Source: Bacillota bacterium (lineage in GTDB: Bacteria; Bacillota; Clostridia; Acetivibrionales; DTU013). From it: a stretch of 64,000 nt of DNA. This document shows, piece after piece, positions 1-9,110 of this stretch. The stretch spans positions 62,001 through 126,000 of the forward strand of contig JAEZCO010000091.1 in the NCBI GenBank assembly GCA_023433505.1. The letters run 5' to 3'. Below the pieces are notes generated by a model. That model saw only the letters and a program-made list of their open reading frames with translations. It ran no database searches and was not told where the DNA came from. A program made the translations under genes and the position numbers. The stretch's first letter is position 1; every line of letters begins with the position of its first letter.

Positions 1-915
1 ATAGGCAGCATTGATTGCACCTGTCCCCTGACCTTTTGCATCCTGAAAGACAGTGCCTTTCATCATACCGCTTTTCATTGCCTTCAGCGCTTCGGGAATT
101 GCATCAATACCAAATACCAGCACCCTGTCAAGCCTTTTGGCGTTTTCCAGAGCTTTTATGGCACCCAGCGCCATTTCGTCGTTTTGAGAAACCACGGCGT
201 CCACAGGCTTGTTCAGTTGCAGAAGATTTTCGATGATCGCTTCCCCCTCTGCCGTGGACCAGTTACCGGATTGTTCATACAGGATCTTGATCTGGGGGAA
301 GGAATCCAAGACCTCCTGAGCGCCTTTTCTTCTGCCTATCTCCGCATCATGTCCGTTCTGTCCATGAAGTATTACGATATTCCCGCGGCCATTTAGTTCC
401 CGGACTGCATATTCCATTTCCAGCCTGCCGGATTCAACGGCGTCAGAGCCCACAAAGGTCGTGCATTTAGCCTGGTTTACCACAAGGGTGTTTACTGTCA
501 TAATCGGTATCCCGGCTCTGTCCGCCGCTTCCACTGCAGCCTCACAGCCTTGAAACGAAGCAGGATTAAGTATGATGATGTCTACCTTTTTTGCTATATA
601 GTTTTCCACCTGGCTGACTTGTTTCTCTGCGCTGTTCTGTCCGTCATTTATTATAATCTCTACGCCAAGCTTCTCTGCCTGTTTTTCCATGGCGCCTTTG
701 ATACCCATAATGAATTCATTGTCAAAGGACAGCAGGGATACTCCCATGCGAATTTTTTTCATATCCCCGCTGGTCTCACTTTCCGCCGAATTCGGACCCG
801 GCGCTTCACTCTGCTGATTCGGAAGCTGAATTACCTCATTTTGCTGCCTGCAGGCGCAAAAAAGGAATGAAAGGCTTAAAACAATCAGTATTCTATATGT
901 TTTGTTTAGCCGCAT
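1..915 (-). CDS. Sugar ABC transporter substrate-binding lipoprotein (partial)
   Basis: Reverse-strand frame open from an ATG at 915 to the window edge, about 305 codons, so the C-terminus is missing. The start is preceded by a GGGAGGGATGA ribosome site. The N-terminus is a lipoprotein signal (hydrophobic ILIVLSLSFLFCAC) followed by a low-complexity linker and, from about residue 54, a type I periplasmic-binding fold of the RbsB kind, with the typical KKVDIIILNPAS and AVVSQNDEMALGAIKAL segments. It would capture a sugar outside the membrane and deliver it to an importer. It lies downstream of the UroD-fold gene of the first transport locus but is separated from it by a 328-base gap with a palindromic repeat, and has a TATAAT-like element at 945-950, so it may be transcribed on its own. 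The sugar is unknown. Confidence 0.85.
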   Translation of the reverse strand, partial: MRLNKTYRILIVLSLSFLFCACRQQNEVIQLPNQQSEAPGPNSAESETSGDMKKIRMGVSLLSFDNEFIMGIKGAMEKQAEKLGVEIIINDGQNSAEKQVSQVENYIAKKVDIIILNPASFQGCEAAVEAADRAGIPIMTVNTLVVNQAKCTTFVGSDAVESGRLEMEYAVRELNGRGNIVILHGQNGHDAEIGRRKGAQEVLDSFPQIKILYEQSGNWSTAEGEAIIENLLQLNKPVDAVVSQNDEMALGAIKALENAKRLDRVLVFGIDAIPEALKAMKSGMMKGTVFQDAKGQGTGAINAAY

Positions 916-1056
916 TTCATCCCTCCCGTATTGCATATATTCTAATTATAACACATATTCTAACCTTTAGTTCTTCAGCGTAAACTTCATTAATTTACCG
1001 GCATTCACGGGCCGTGGCTAATCAGGTACCCATTACGATAGAAAGTAAAAGCAAAT

Positions 1057-1166
1057 ACCTGGGTCATTGCGAGCGCAACGCAGTGGAGCGCGGCAATCTC
1101 AAAATACCGTCCCGTTAAGCTGCAGAGATTGCCACGTCGCTCCGCTTCTCACAATGACAACCAGGT
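1057..1166. repeat. Long imperfect palindrome, dispersed repeat copy 1
   Basis: The gap 916-1243 contains no gene. Its centre is a 110-base imperfect inverted repeat: the left arm ACCTGGGTCATTGCGAGCG continues into GGCAATCTC, and the right arm GAGATTGCC continues into ACAATGACAACCAGGT. The arms enclose about 25 bases. A degenerate copy of its left half lies at 50424-50501, so this is probably a dispersed intergenic element rather than a terminator; no T-run follows either arm. It could still form a stable hairpin in read-through transcripts. Confidence 0.7.
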
Positions 1167-1243
1167 ACCTGAATAGTCACCATACGCCTTTTAGAAATAC
1201 CGCAATGCTTTAATGCCCTATTTCCAAAAGATAATCCGTTTGT

Positions 1244-2503
1244 TTACGCCGTAGTATTCGCTGCCGCATCGATGATGGAATTCAATTTTGTCCTGTAGTA
1301 AACGAAATCCTTCCACTGGACCTCAGGGGGTATGAAGTGATCGCCAAAAGGTATATACCCTCCGGTCTTAAGCACTTTCTCCACAGGTTCAAGGATCTGG
1401 TCGATTCTTTCTCTCCCGTAAACTATTTCCGACTTTGGAATCCCCCCCATGATGGCAAGCCTGGGAAACTCTTTCCTGACCTTGACAATGTCCATTCCAC
1501 AGTGGGCCTCAAAAGGAAACATCCCGGTGACCCCCGCTTCAATGAAGAAAGGGATGATTTTCATGCAGTCGCCATCGGTGTCCACAAATATCAGGTCTAC
1601 ATTCTTGCTTTTAAAGAATCCTGTAAGCCGCTTGTAATAAGGCAGCATGAATTCGCGCATCACTGCGTCGGAAAGCATGGAGCCCGAGCCGAAAGATATA
1701 TCTTCCCATATCTGGACATGATCAATTTCCACCTCGGCCAGAACTTCCTCGAAAACGGCGATCCAGAGATCTGTAAAAGTACTCATGATATCGTGCACCA
1801 GCTCCGGTTCGTCATAATACATGAAAAACAGCTTGTCATACCCGATAAGATGAGCAAGAGTCCCGAAGAATCCGAAAGGATATCCGCCGACGCCCAGGGG
1901 ATAATCCCTGTTCTTATACTCTTTGACCTTTTCTTTCCAGTTTTTAGGCAGCCTGGCTTTAATATTTTCCATTTTCAGCCTGTCCGATTTGTATTCCTGC
2001 CAGGTTTTCCAGTCGCTTATGGGCCATTCCCAGCCTGACGCCATGGTAGCGCTTTTTTTCAGGAAAAGTCTTGTCACACCATCCAGATCCATGTATTTTA
2101 GCGTCTCATCGTCTTCTTCCAGAGTCTTTGCTTCAAACATGGGATAACAAAAAAGATTCAGATCTATCAGCTGCTGGCTTTGATCCATACCAAAGCAGTC
2201 TTTCACATCGCTATCCAGTGCAAAGCCCTGTGTCGGCCAGTACAGCCCGCCTGCCATAATGGCATATCCGTTGGGATATTCACCCGGCGCCAGATATTTA
2301 TTATTGCAGGTCCAGGATTTTGTATAGATGGAGGAGGATACACTGGTATAGTCACCGGGAACAGCCGCAGGATTTATGCGGGGTAAGCCGTCCCTGTACC
2401 ATCTGTTTATTGTCCCTCCCCAATATCCGAACTCCCACTTTAAAGATGGAACCTCCGGATTGAAGTTTTTCATTACCTCGATAAATTTTTCCCTTGAATT
2501 CAC
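1244..2503 (-). CDS. UroD-fold (uroporphyrinogen decarboxylase family) protein
   Basis: A 419-residue protein of the uroporphyrinogen decarboxylase superfamily, which contains true heme UroD enzymes and corrinoid methyltransferases such as MtaA and CmuA. Seen: N-terminal MNSREKFIEVMKN, central DHVQIWEDISFGSG, and the C-terminal FEAHCGMDIVKVRKEFP and AIMGGIPK segments typical of the methyltransferase-like, non-heme branch. It overlaps the upstream permease by four bases (ATGA), so it is translationally coupled to a sugar importer, and heme genes are absent. A role in acting on an imported methylated or otherwise modified sugar is inference. I see no obvious HxC...C zinc motif of MtaA. A second, divergent UroD-fold gene lies at 12445-13524. 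Confidence 0.85.
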   Translation of the reverse strand: MNSREKFIEVMKNFNPEVPSLKWEFGYWGGTINRWYRDGLPRINPAAVPGDYTSVSSSIYTKSWTCNNKYLAPGEYPNGYAIMAGGLYWPTQGFALDSDVKDCFGMDQSQQLIDLNLFCYPMFEAKTLEEDDETLKYMDLDGVTRLFLKKSATMASGWEWPISDWKTWQEYKSDRLKMENIKARLPKNWKEKVKEYKNRDYPLGVGGYPFGFFGTLAHLIGYDKLFFMYYDEPELVHDIMSTFTDLWIAVFEEVLAEVEIDHVQIWEDISFGSGSMLSDAVMREFMLPYYKRLTGFFKSKNVDLIFVDTDGDCMKIIPFFIEAGVTGMFPFEAHCGMDIVKVRKEFPRLAIMGGIPKSEIVYGRERIDQILEPVEKVLKTGGYIPFGDHFIPPEVQWKDFVYYRTKLNSIIDAAANTTA

Positions 2504-3534
2504 CTGATAACACCTCTCCTGTATTTATTGAAATGCCTTATACGCTCTGAAATCCATAGAATTAAAGTACCTTCACGTAAATCAAGCTTTTTCTTGTTAT
2601 AGCTGTCCACAGCAACGACAGAAATTATTATCAAGCCTTTTATGACCCGCTGGATATATGGCTGGATCACCAAACTGTCAAAGGCATTGGAAAGAAACAT
2701 CATCACAAATACGCCCAGGAGCGTCCTGAAGGCATTCCCTTTCCCGCCGGAAAGAGATGTTCCGCCAATGACTACGCTTGCAATGACAGTCAAGGCTATG
2801 TCGTCGCCTACAGTCGGATGCCCCGTATTAAGCCTTGCAGCCATCAGCACGCCAGCCGCAGCCGCAAAAAATCCTGTCATGACAAAGAGAGAGCCTTTCA
2901 AAAGATTTACCTTCAGGCCTGTAGCCGCAGCCACGTTATAATTGCCGCCAATGGCATAAACATTTCTGCCGTACCTGGTATAGGTCAATATCCAATGGCA
3001 GATAAGCAAAAGAAAGCTAAACAGAATAAAGATCAAAGATATCCCGGCAATCCTTTTATCGCCAAAGGAATTCAGCAAATCGCTTTTGCTGGTTACAGGC
3101 ACGCCATTGGCCGCAGTTAGCGCTATTCCTTTTAAAGTGATCATGCTGCCGAAGGTCACAATGAATGAATTTATTTTCGCTTTGGCGACCAGAAAGCCGT
3201 TAAGCATACCTATCAGGATTCCGGCTGTTACGGCTGCAGCAACAGACAGTGCCAATCCGAAATATGGATAGAGCACAACTGTAAGTACCGATGAAAGGGA
3301 CACCATGGAGCCGACGCCCAGATCAAACTCCCCGCCGATGATCGCAAAGGTCATGCCAAGAGCCACGATACCGTAGAGACCTATTTGCATAAGCAGATTT
3401 GAGAGATTGCCGGTATTAAAAAACGCGCCCGAAAACAAAGATACCAGAATGAACATCATTATTGCGCAAAGCAGCACTTTTTCCTTCAATAAAAATCTAA
3501 CAATCTTTTTTATGGAGCCTGGCTTTTGAATCAT
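2500..3534 (-). CDS. Sugar ABC transporter permease, RbsC family
   Basis: A 344-residue polytopic inner-membrane protein of the BPD_transp_2 (RbsC/XylH) family. Diagnostic segments are GMTFAIIGGEFDLGVGSMV in the first third and VVIGGTSLSGGKGN near residue 255, the cytoplasmic loop that docks on the ATPase. About eight to ten hydrophobic segments are visible. It starts at an ATG with a GGGAGGA site 17 bases after the upstream permease stop and ends inside the start of the UroD-fold gene. With the permease at 3551-4498 it probably forms a heterodimeric channel for a monosaccharide or a polyol; the family usually has one permease as a homodimer, so two different permeases point to a heteromeric variant. 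Confidence 0.93.
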   Translation of the reverse strand: MIQKPGSIKKIVRFLLKEKVLLCAIMMFILVSLFSGAFFNTGNLSNLLMQIGLYGIVALGMTFAIIGGEFDLGVGSMVSLSSVLTVVLYPYFGLALSVAAAVTAGILIGMLNGFLVAKAKINSFIVTFGSMITLKGIALTAANGVPVTSKSDLLNSFGDKRIAGISLIFILFSFLLLICHWILTYTRYGRNVYAIGGNYNVAAATGLKVNLLKGSLFVMTGFFAAAAGVLMAARLNTGHPTVGDDIALTVIASVVIGGTSLSGGKGNAFRTLLGVFVMMFLSNAFDSLVIQPYIQRVIKGLIIISVVAVDSYNKKKLDLREGTLILWISERIRHFNKYRRGVIR

Positions 3535-3550
3535 CGCTTTTTCCTCCCGG

Positions 3551-4498
3551 TCATGCCGACACCCTTTTTCTGTCCAGCCAGACAGCGGCTGTAATTACTA
3601 TTCCTTTTACAATCATCTGGTTAAAGGATGACATTCCCATAAGATTTAAAATGTTACTCAATACCCCTATGATAAAAACGCCCAGCACCGTTCTCACAAT
3701 GCTGCCTTCCCCGCCTTCGAGGCTTATACCGCCTACAATCACCGCCGCAATTGCGTCCAGCTCATAGCCTTTACCCAGATCCGAGGAACTGCCCATGGAT
3801 CTTGAAGTAAGTACGATGGCCGAGATGGCGGCCGTTGCTCCGGCGATTACATAGACAAACATTTTATAAAAGCCCACTTTTATCCCCGATAGTCTTGCCG
3901 CTTCATAATTGCCGCCCGTCAGATATACTTTCCGTCCAAAGGGCGTCAGCCACAGTATCAGGTGGGAAAGGAGTGCGACAATAAAAAATATGAGCAGCGG
4001 TACGGGTAAAAAACCCAATAGGTTTCCGGTCCCCAGATACATATAGAAAGGGTCCCTGCTGCCCGGAATGAAGCGGGCGTTGTATGCAAGCAGCGAAACA
4101 CCGAAAATCAAAAGCTGCGATCCCAGGGTAATCATGAAAGCATCTCCTGAATTGGCATTTATTTTTGAAAGGATCGCACCGTTAAAGCTTCCCGCCGCAG
4201 CGCCTATCATAATTGCAAGCAGGATGGCTCCGCCCACGCCAAGCACAGGCTGCATACTCAATGCGGTAGCGCCTGTAAGCGTAACAATGGAGCCTACCGA
4301 AAGGTCAAAGCCTCCCGTAAGCATGACAAAGGTCATACCGCAGGCCAGAATCCCGTTTACCGCCACCTGTCTCATAATATTGGAGATATTGCTTACTGTC
4401 AGAAAGCGGTCGGTCAACAGGGATGCGATAATGATCATGCCAATAAAAACAAACAGCATTTTATATTTTTCCAGCTTTACAGCAAAGTCCTTGTTCAT
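3551..4498 (-). CDS. Sugar ABC transporter permease, RbsC family
   Basis: A 315-residue membrane protein of the same family as its downstream neighbour. It has the GMTFVMLTGGFDLSVGSIV signature and the VIVGGISLEGGEGSI docking loop near residue 235. It follows the ATPase gene by 27 bases with a GGAGGAG ribosome site before ATG, and precedes the second permease by 16 bases. It supplies half of the transmembrane channel of the importer encoded by 2500-7128. The C-terminus is basic and cytoplasmic (LDRKRVSA). Confidence 0.93.
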   Translation of the reverse strand: MNKDFAVKLEKYKMLFVFIGMIIIASLLTDRFLTVSNISNIMRQVAVNGILACGMTFVMLTGGFDLSVGSIVTLTGATALSMQPVLGVGGAILLAIMIGAAAGSFNGAILSKINANSGDAFMITLGSQLLIFGVSLLAYNARFIPGSRDPFYMYLGTGNLLGFLPVPLLIFFIVALLSHLILWLTPFGRKVYLTGGNYEAARLSGIKVGFYKMFVYVIAGATAAISAIVLTSRSMGSSSDLGKGYELDAIAAVIVGGISLEGGEGSIVRTVLGVFIIGVLSNILNLMGMSSFNQMIVKGIVITAAVWLDRKRVSA

Positions 4499-4525
4499 GA
4501 AACTCCTCCGTTTTGAGTGCCGTGC

Positions 4526-6019
4526 CTATCCTATTGCACAATGCATCACATGCTCAGCGGTCACCTGTCTTGTGTCGTTTTCAAATTCACCCTTGATTTC
4601 CCCCTCATGCATGACGATAATCCTGTCACTCATTCCCAGGATCTCAGGCATTTCCGATGAAATCATCAGGATGGACTTTCCTTCCTTGACAAGCATGTTC
4701 ATCATCATGTAAATCTCATGTTTGGATCCGACGTCGATTCCTCTGGTAGGTTCATCCAATATAAGGATGTCGGCATTCGTATATAACCATTTGGCCAAAA
4801 CCACCTTTTGCTGGTTTCCTCCGCTCAGATAAATACATTTCTGACCGCTAAAAGGAGTTTTGATCCCAAGCCGGGCTATAAACTCTTCAGCAATCCTGTT
4901 CTCTTTTCCGAAGAATACAAGCCCGTATTTAACAATTGATTTCAGCTTGCTGACAGTTATATTTACCGATATCGGAAACCGCAAAATAAGCCCTTGCTGC
5001 TTGCGGTCCTCGGTTAAAAGCGCCAGGCCGTTTTCTATGGCGTCAAAGGGGCTGTTGATTTTTACTTCTCTGCCCTTTATGACCACCCTTTTGGAATTTA
5101 CCCTGTCGGCACCAAAGATTGCTCTTACAAGCTCTGTCCTTCCAGCGCCGACAAGACCTGCGATCCCAAGTATTTCGCCTTTTCGTACATCGAAGGCAAC
5201 GTCCTTCAGCACGCCTTTTCTGCTTACTCCGCTTACTTCCAGAACCTTTTCCGCATTACAGGCTGCTATGCGGTACGGGAATTCCTGATCGACGGTCCGT
5301 CCCACCATACTGCCGACAATATCGTTCCTGCAGGTCTCACAGGTATTTACGGTACAAATGGCCTTCCCATCCCTAAGTACCGTAATCCTGTCGGATATTT
5401 TAAAGATCTCTTCCATTTTGTGGGAAATATACAGGATGGTAATGTTTTTACCCTTCAGCTCGGCTATAATCCGGTACAGGTTATCCATCTCCTTTTCGGT
5501 AAGCGTGGCTGAGGGTTCATCCATAACAATAATTTCAGCGTCGTAGGAAAGCGCCTTTGCAATCTCAACCATTTGTTTTTGCGATACGCTGATCTCTCCC
5601 ACCGGCGTCCTGGGGTCCATGCTGCAGCCGATATGCTCCAAAAGTACTGCAGCATCATTGAAAATGGCATTCCAGTCAATTCTGCCCGATTTCTTTTTCA
5701 GTCTTCCGAGAAAAATGTTTTCTGCCACTGACAATGCGTCAATGAGGTTGAATTCCTGGAAGATTATGCTCAAACCGTTTTGCTGTGCCTGTTCCGGCGA
5801 TTTTATGGCGCTTTTTTTACCTTTGATCCAGATTTCACCCGAATCAGCGAAATATACTCCGTTAAGGATTTTCATCAACGTTGATTTTCCGGCTCCGTTT
5901 TCTCCGCAAATGGCATGAACCTCGCCTTTTCTCACCGCAAGACATACTTCGTTCAAGGCATTGACACCGGTGAATTTCTTACTGATTTGCTTCATTTCCA
6001 AAATAATCTCATTCACCAT
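4526..6019 (-). CDS. Sugar ABC transporter ATP-binding protein, RbsA/MglA type
   Basis: A 497-residue protein with two fused nucleotide-binding domains, the normal length and layout for RbsA. Domain 1 (about 5-235) has Walker A GENGAGKST, Walker B IIVMDEPSATL and H-loop YISHKMEE. Domain 2 (about 255-497) has the degenerate Walker A GLVGAGRTEL usual in the family, signature LSGGNQQKV and Walker B ILILDEPTRGIDVG. It powers import through the two permeases encoded downstream and takes substrate from the binding protein encoded 116 bases upstream. The ribosome site is weak (AGGGTG). Confidence 0.95.
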   Translation of the reverse strand: MVNEIILEMKQISKKFTGVNALNEVCLAVRKGEVHAICGENGAGKSTLMKILNGVYFADSGEIWIKGKKSAIKSPEQAQQNGLSIIFQEFNLIDALSVAENIFLGRLKKKSGRIDWNAIFNDAAVLLEHIGCSMDPRTPVGEISVSQKQMVEIAKALSYDAEIIVMDEPSATLTEKEMDNLYRIIAELKGKNITILYISHKMEEIFKISDRITVLRDGKAICTVNTCETCRNDIVGSMVGRTVDQEFPYRIAACNAEKVLEVSGVSRKGVLKDVAFDVRKGEILGIAGLVGAGRTELVRAIFGADRVNSKRVVIKGREVKINSPFDAIENGLALLTEDRKQQGLILRFPISVNITVSKLKSIVKYGLVFFGKENRIAEEFIARLGIKTPFSGQKCIYLSGGNQQKVVLAKWLYTNADILILDEPTRGIDVGSKHEIYMMMNMLVKEGKSILMISSEMPEILGMSDRIIVMHEGEIKGEFENDTRQVTAEHVMHCAIG

Positions 6020-6135
6020 AATTACACCCTGTTCACTCTATTTTATGTGTACCGCAGATACCCTTCTTAAAATCTTAATTGCCGTCCATGCAACATATCG
6101 CTGCATGGACGGCCTGAACCGCTTTAAAATAATTT

Positions 6136-7128
6136 CTACCAAACTCCCTTGAACTGGTCCACGTTGTCTTTTGTAACCTGTGCGATCGGAGTCTTTATCC
6201 ACTTTTCAAGCTTTTCGCCCTTAAGGTATTTCACTGCATACTCTACTGCCGACTTTCCTTCCCAATCCGGCGGCTGTGAAACCGTGCTTACCATTTCACC
6301 GGCTTTAACCGCTGCATAGCCTTCGATTGTGCCGCTTATGGAAACAACCTTTATCTTATCCTGCCTTCCGGCTGCTTTTATGGCCTGAATAGCTCCAATT
6401 GCCATATTGTCGTCGTGAGCATAAAGCACGTCGATCTCGGGCAATCTGGTGAGGAAGTCCTCCATTACCTTTTGTGCCTGCGCTCTATCCCATCCGGCAT
6501 TCTGGTTTGCAACCACTTTGATATCCGGGTTGTCCTTGATTGCATCCATAAAGCCGCTGGACCTGTGGATAGCGGGGAATGATCCGGCTGCGCCTTCGAT
6601 CATTACAACGGTGCCGCCTTTGTCTCCCAATATTTTCTTCACGGAATCGGCTGCCATGGAAGCTTCGTCTTCCATACTTGCGCCTATGAATGTCACGATC
6701 AGGCCTTCCGCTTCGGCATCATGCTGGGTATTGACTACGAATAAAGGTATTTTTGCTTCATTGACTTTCTTCATTGAAGGAATAATTGCCTTTGAATCAC
6801 AGGGGATAATTTCGATTGCATCACATTTCTGCTGGATCAGACTTTCTACCTGAGAAGCCTGTTTCTGGGCATCCCATTCTGCGTCCAGGACTTTTAATTC
6901 AACATTCTGTTTTTTAGCTTCTTCCTCCGCCGCCGCGATAAGCGCCTTGAAATAAGGAGCCTGGAATCCGGAAACAGAGATACCGATGACATATTTACCA
7001 CCGCCGCCTGCATTGGCTGTAGTTGAAGCTTGTGAATCTTTATTCGGAGTTTTGCTGCAAGCTGAGGCTGCAAGCACCAGAAGTGAGATAACCATAAGAA
7101 GGCTGACGAATTTCATGATTTTCTTCAT
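6136..7128 (-). CDS. Sugar ABC transporter substrate-binding lipoprotein, RbsB family
   Basis: A 330-residue lipoprotein. The signal peptide runs to a lipobox ASAC near residue 24, followed by a Ser/Thr/Gly linker, then a type I binding-protein fold starting KYVIGISVSGFQAPYF and including QKCDAIEIIPCDSKAI and DVLYAHDDNMAIGAIQAI. The ATG has a GGGAGGGAAATTTA site. It is the first gene of the importer operon 2500-7128, behind a good promoter at 7204-7232. The substrate is probably a monosaccharide; nothing in the sequence fixes which. Confidence 0.93.
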   Translation of the reverse strand: MKKIMKFVSLLMVISLLVLAASACSKTPNKDSQASTTANAGGGGKYVIGISVSGFQAPYFKALIAAAEEEAKKQNVELKVLDAEWDAQKQASQVESLIQQKCDAIEIIPCDSKAIIPSMKKVNEAKIPLFVVNTQHDAEAEGLIVTFIGASMEDEASMAADSVKKILGDKGGTVVMIEGAAGSFPAIHRSSGFMDAIKDNPDIKVVANQNAGWDRAQAQKVMEDFLTRLPEIDVLYAHDDNMAIGAIQAIKAAGRQDKIKVVSISGTIEGYAAVKAGEMVSTVSQPPDWEGKSAVEYAVKYLKGEKLEKWIKTPIAQVTKDNVDQFKGVW

Positions 7129-7203
7129 TAAATTTCCCTCCCAGATATTAAATTCCTTGTAGATTGTGCTTTGCGACAGTGTTCGAACATACCCGCGAAA
7201 TTA

Positions 7204-7232
7204 ATTATATGGGAAGTTGTGTGGAATGTCTT
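7204..7232 (-). promoter_or_regulatory. Sigma-A type promoter of the importer operon
   Basis: On the minus strand AAGACA, a 17-base spacer and a perfect TATAAT. It lies about 75 bases upstream of the substrate-binding protein start at 7128 and downstream of the terminator at 7296-7328, so the importer operon is transcribed separately from the kinase/regulator operon. The weak -35 element suits activation by the adjacent AraC-type response regulator. Confidence 0.6.
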
Positions 7233-7295
7233 TATGATCCCATGCTGTTATTTATTATTCTATGACATGAATAACACCTACAGCGGAACATAAAT

Positions 7296-7328
7296 AAGGC
7301 AATTTGTCTGAAAATGACAAATTGCCTT
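7296..7328 (-). terminator. Rho-independent terminator after the regulatory operon
   Basis: A perfect 13-base inverted repeat (AAGGCAATTTGTC and its complement) around a 7-base loop, followed on the minus strand by TTATTTAT. It sits 15 bases after the stop of the gene at 7343, separating the kinase-regulator-sensor genes from the importer operon. Confidence 0.75.
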
Positions 7329-7342
7329 TGGTTCGGGTCGTT

Positions 7343-8302
7343 TTAATTGTCTGCGTTTTTCTTTGTAACCCGTAGGGGACTGAGCTCATATTTTTCAGGC
7401 ACAGCCAGTCCCCGGAGCTTATTCAATGCAAACTGCAGCGCTTCCTTGCCTCCGGTGGGGAAAATAAAGGTTGCGTCCAGGATATGATTTTTCACGGCAT
7501 TCACCCCATTTGCATCGGGCATTACTCCTCCGATGCCGATACATTTCAAATCCAGGCCCATCTGCCGCGCTATTTTTGAAGCGCCCATAGCCATTGCGTC
7601 ATTATGGGCAAAAACGAAATCAGTTCTGGGCACTTTGCCCAGTATCTCCGTCACGCGCTCCTCCGTTTTGTCTCTGAGCCAATAGCCCACAACGACATAT
7701 TCAATACGGATTCTTGGATTTGATCCGATGCCGACTCTAAATCCGTTCTTTCTCTCCTTTGTTATGACGGAATCGGTGTCCCCTAGCACCTCCAGGATGC
7801 TGCCGCCTTTTTCCCCCAGGGCTTCCACGGCATATTCGCCTGCAAGCTTGCCCAGCTTGAAGTTATCGCAAAATACAAGCACATCGCAGGTTACTCCCTC
7901 TGGCGGATAGCCTACTACGATCACCGGCACTCCCGCTTTTTTGATTTCCGCTATTTCACTGGAAAGGCTTTCAGTATCGTTAAGAGATAGGATCAATGCG
8001 TCGATTCTCTGGCTCATAAGACTCTGTAAGTCCTTTTTCTGTTTGTTTACATCCTGGCCGGCATCATAGAAAACTACCTTTACATCCTCATACCCGGATG
8101 CTTCCTTGCGGATTTCATCATTCATGGCAATGCGCCAGGACTCGGATAAATTGGGCTGTGAAACCCCGATCACATAGTCGACGCCTTCCTCCTTATCAGC
8201 CCCGCAGCCCTGCAGAACCAGCAAAAAAAGAACGGCAGCCACGATGCAAACCGAACATTTCCTGATAACAGTTTTTTGAAAGCCGGAGTTTTTCAGCTTC
8301 AT
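7343..8302 (-). CDS. Substrate-binding lipoprotein linked to YesMN two-component system
   Basis: A type I binding-protein fold lipoprotein of about 319 residues. The frame extends upstream, but the ATG at 8302 has a GGGGAGGA site and gives a proper signal peptide ending in the lipobox LQGC, so I chose it. Segments YVIGVSQPNLSESWRIAMN and DFVFAHNDAMAMGA mark the RbsB-like fold. It lies 29 bases after the response regulator and is followed by a terminator, so it is cotranscribed with the kinase and regulator and not with the transporter. That suggests a sensory rather than a transport role, presenting a bound sugar to the kinase, as in known three-component sugar sensors. This role is inference. 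Confidence 0.85.
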   Translation of the reverse strand: MKLKNSGFQKTVIRKCSVCIVAAVLFLLVLQGCGADKEEGVDYVIGVSQPNLSESWRIAMNDEIRKEASGYEDVKVVFYDAGQDVNKQKKDLQSLMSQRIDALILSLNDTESLSSEIAEIKKAGVPVIVVGYPPEGVTCDVLVFCDNFKLGKLAGEYAVEALGEKGGSILEVLGDTDSVITKERKNGFRVGIGSNPRIRIEYVVVGYWLRDKTEERVTEILGKVPRTDFVFAHNDAMAMGASKIARQMGLDLKCIGIGGVMPDANGVNAVKNHILDATFIFPTGGKEALQFALNKLRGLAVPEKYELSPLRVTKKNADN

Positions 8303-8331
8303 AGTCCTCCCCTTCTCAGAGGCGCCCACGC

Positions 8332-9099
8332 TCAACTTTGCCCCTTCTGCCTGTATTCGGACGGTGATATTCCCAGAACCTTCTTAAAGGCATAGCAAAA
8401 ATAGTGTTGACTGCTGTAGCCCACCTGTTGTGCAACTTCATATATTTTTAGCGAGGAGCTGTTCATAAGTTTTATAGATTCGGTAATCCTGATTTTTTTA
8501 AGATAATCCGTAAAGGATAACCCCGTATATTGTTTGAATATCCTGCTAAGGTATCCTGTACTGACTTCCAGCATATCGGCAATTTCCTGCAGACTGAGAT
8601 CAGGGTCCTTGAAATGGGTATCGAGATAATTTTTGGCGCTTCGAACAAGAGGCATATATCCGGGATCATTGTCATCGCCATACAACAGGTGCGCAGCCTC
8701 CAGCTTTTTGTTTATTTCATTGATCCGGTTCAGCTCTGCAATAGCCTTAAATATAGTATTTTTAAGCTCTTCCTCATTAATAGGCTTCAGAAGATAATCG
8801 AAAGCCTTGAGCTTAAGCGCTTGCTGCGCATAATCAAACAGATCGAAGCCTGTAATTATGATGGTTATGGCTTCGGGATTTTCCTCCTTGATGCTTTTGA
8901 TAAGCTCCAAACCGCTGACTACCGGCATATTGATATCGATCAGGCATATATCCGGACTTTCATCCATAGCAATCTCCAGCGCTTCCGCGCCGTCTTTTGC
9001 TGTCCCCACAACCGTAAGGTCATATTCCTCCCACGGGATGGACTCATAGATTCCTCTTCTTATTTTCGGCTCATCATCCGCAATCAGTACTTTATACAT
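8332..9099 (-). CDS. Response regulator, CheY-AraC (YesN family)
   Basis: A 255-residue DNA-binding response regulator. The receiver domain (1-120) has the acidic pair DDE at 8-10, the phospho-acceptor Asp55 in LIDINMP and the conserved DYLLKPI lysine. The C-terminal part (about 150-255) is an AraC double helix-turn-helix with SLQEIADMLEVSTGYLSRIFKQ and EVAQQVGYSSQHYFCYAFKK. It starts 11 bases after the kinase stop. It should activate the importer operon promoter at 7204-7232 in response to an extracellular sugar. Confidence 0.94.
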   Translation of the reverse strand: MYKVLIADDEPKIRRGIYESIPWEEYDLTVVGTAKDGAEALEIAMDESPDICLIDINMPVVSGLELIKSIKEENPEAITIIITGFDLFDYAQQALKLKAFDYLLKPINEEELKNTIFKAIAELNRINEINKKLEAAHLLYGDDNDPGYMPLVRSAKNYLDTHFKDPDLSLQEIADMLEVSTGYLSRIFKQYTGLSFTDYLKKIRITESIKLMNSSSLKIYEVAQQVGYSSQHYFCYAFKKVLGISPSEYRQKGQS

Positions 9100-9110
9100 A
9101 GTAAACCCTC

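Noticed and set aside
1337..2038. 233-codon open frame on plus
   Set aside because: Antisense to the UroD-fold gene, composition without motifs.
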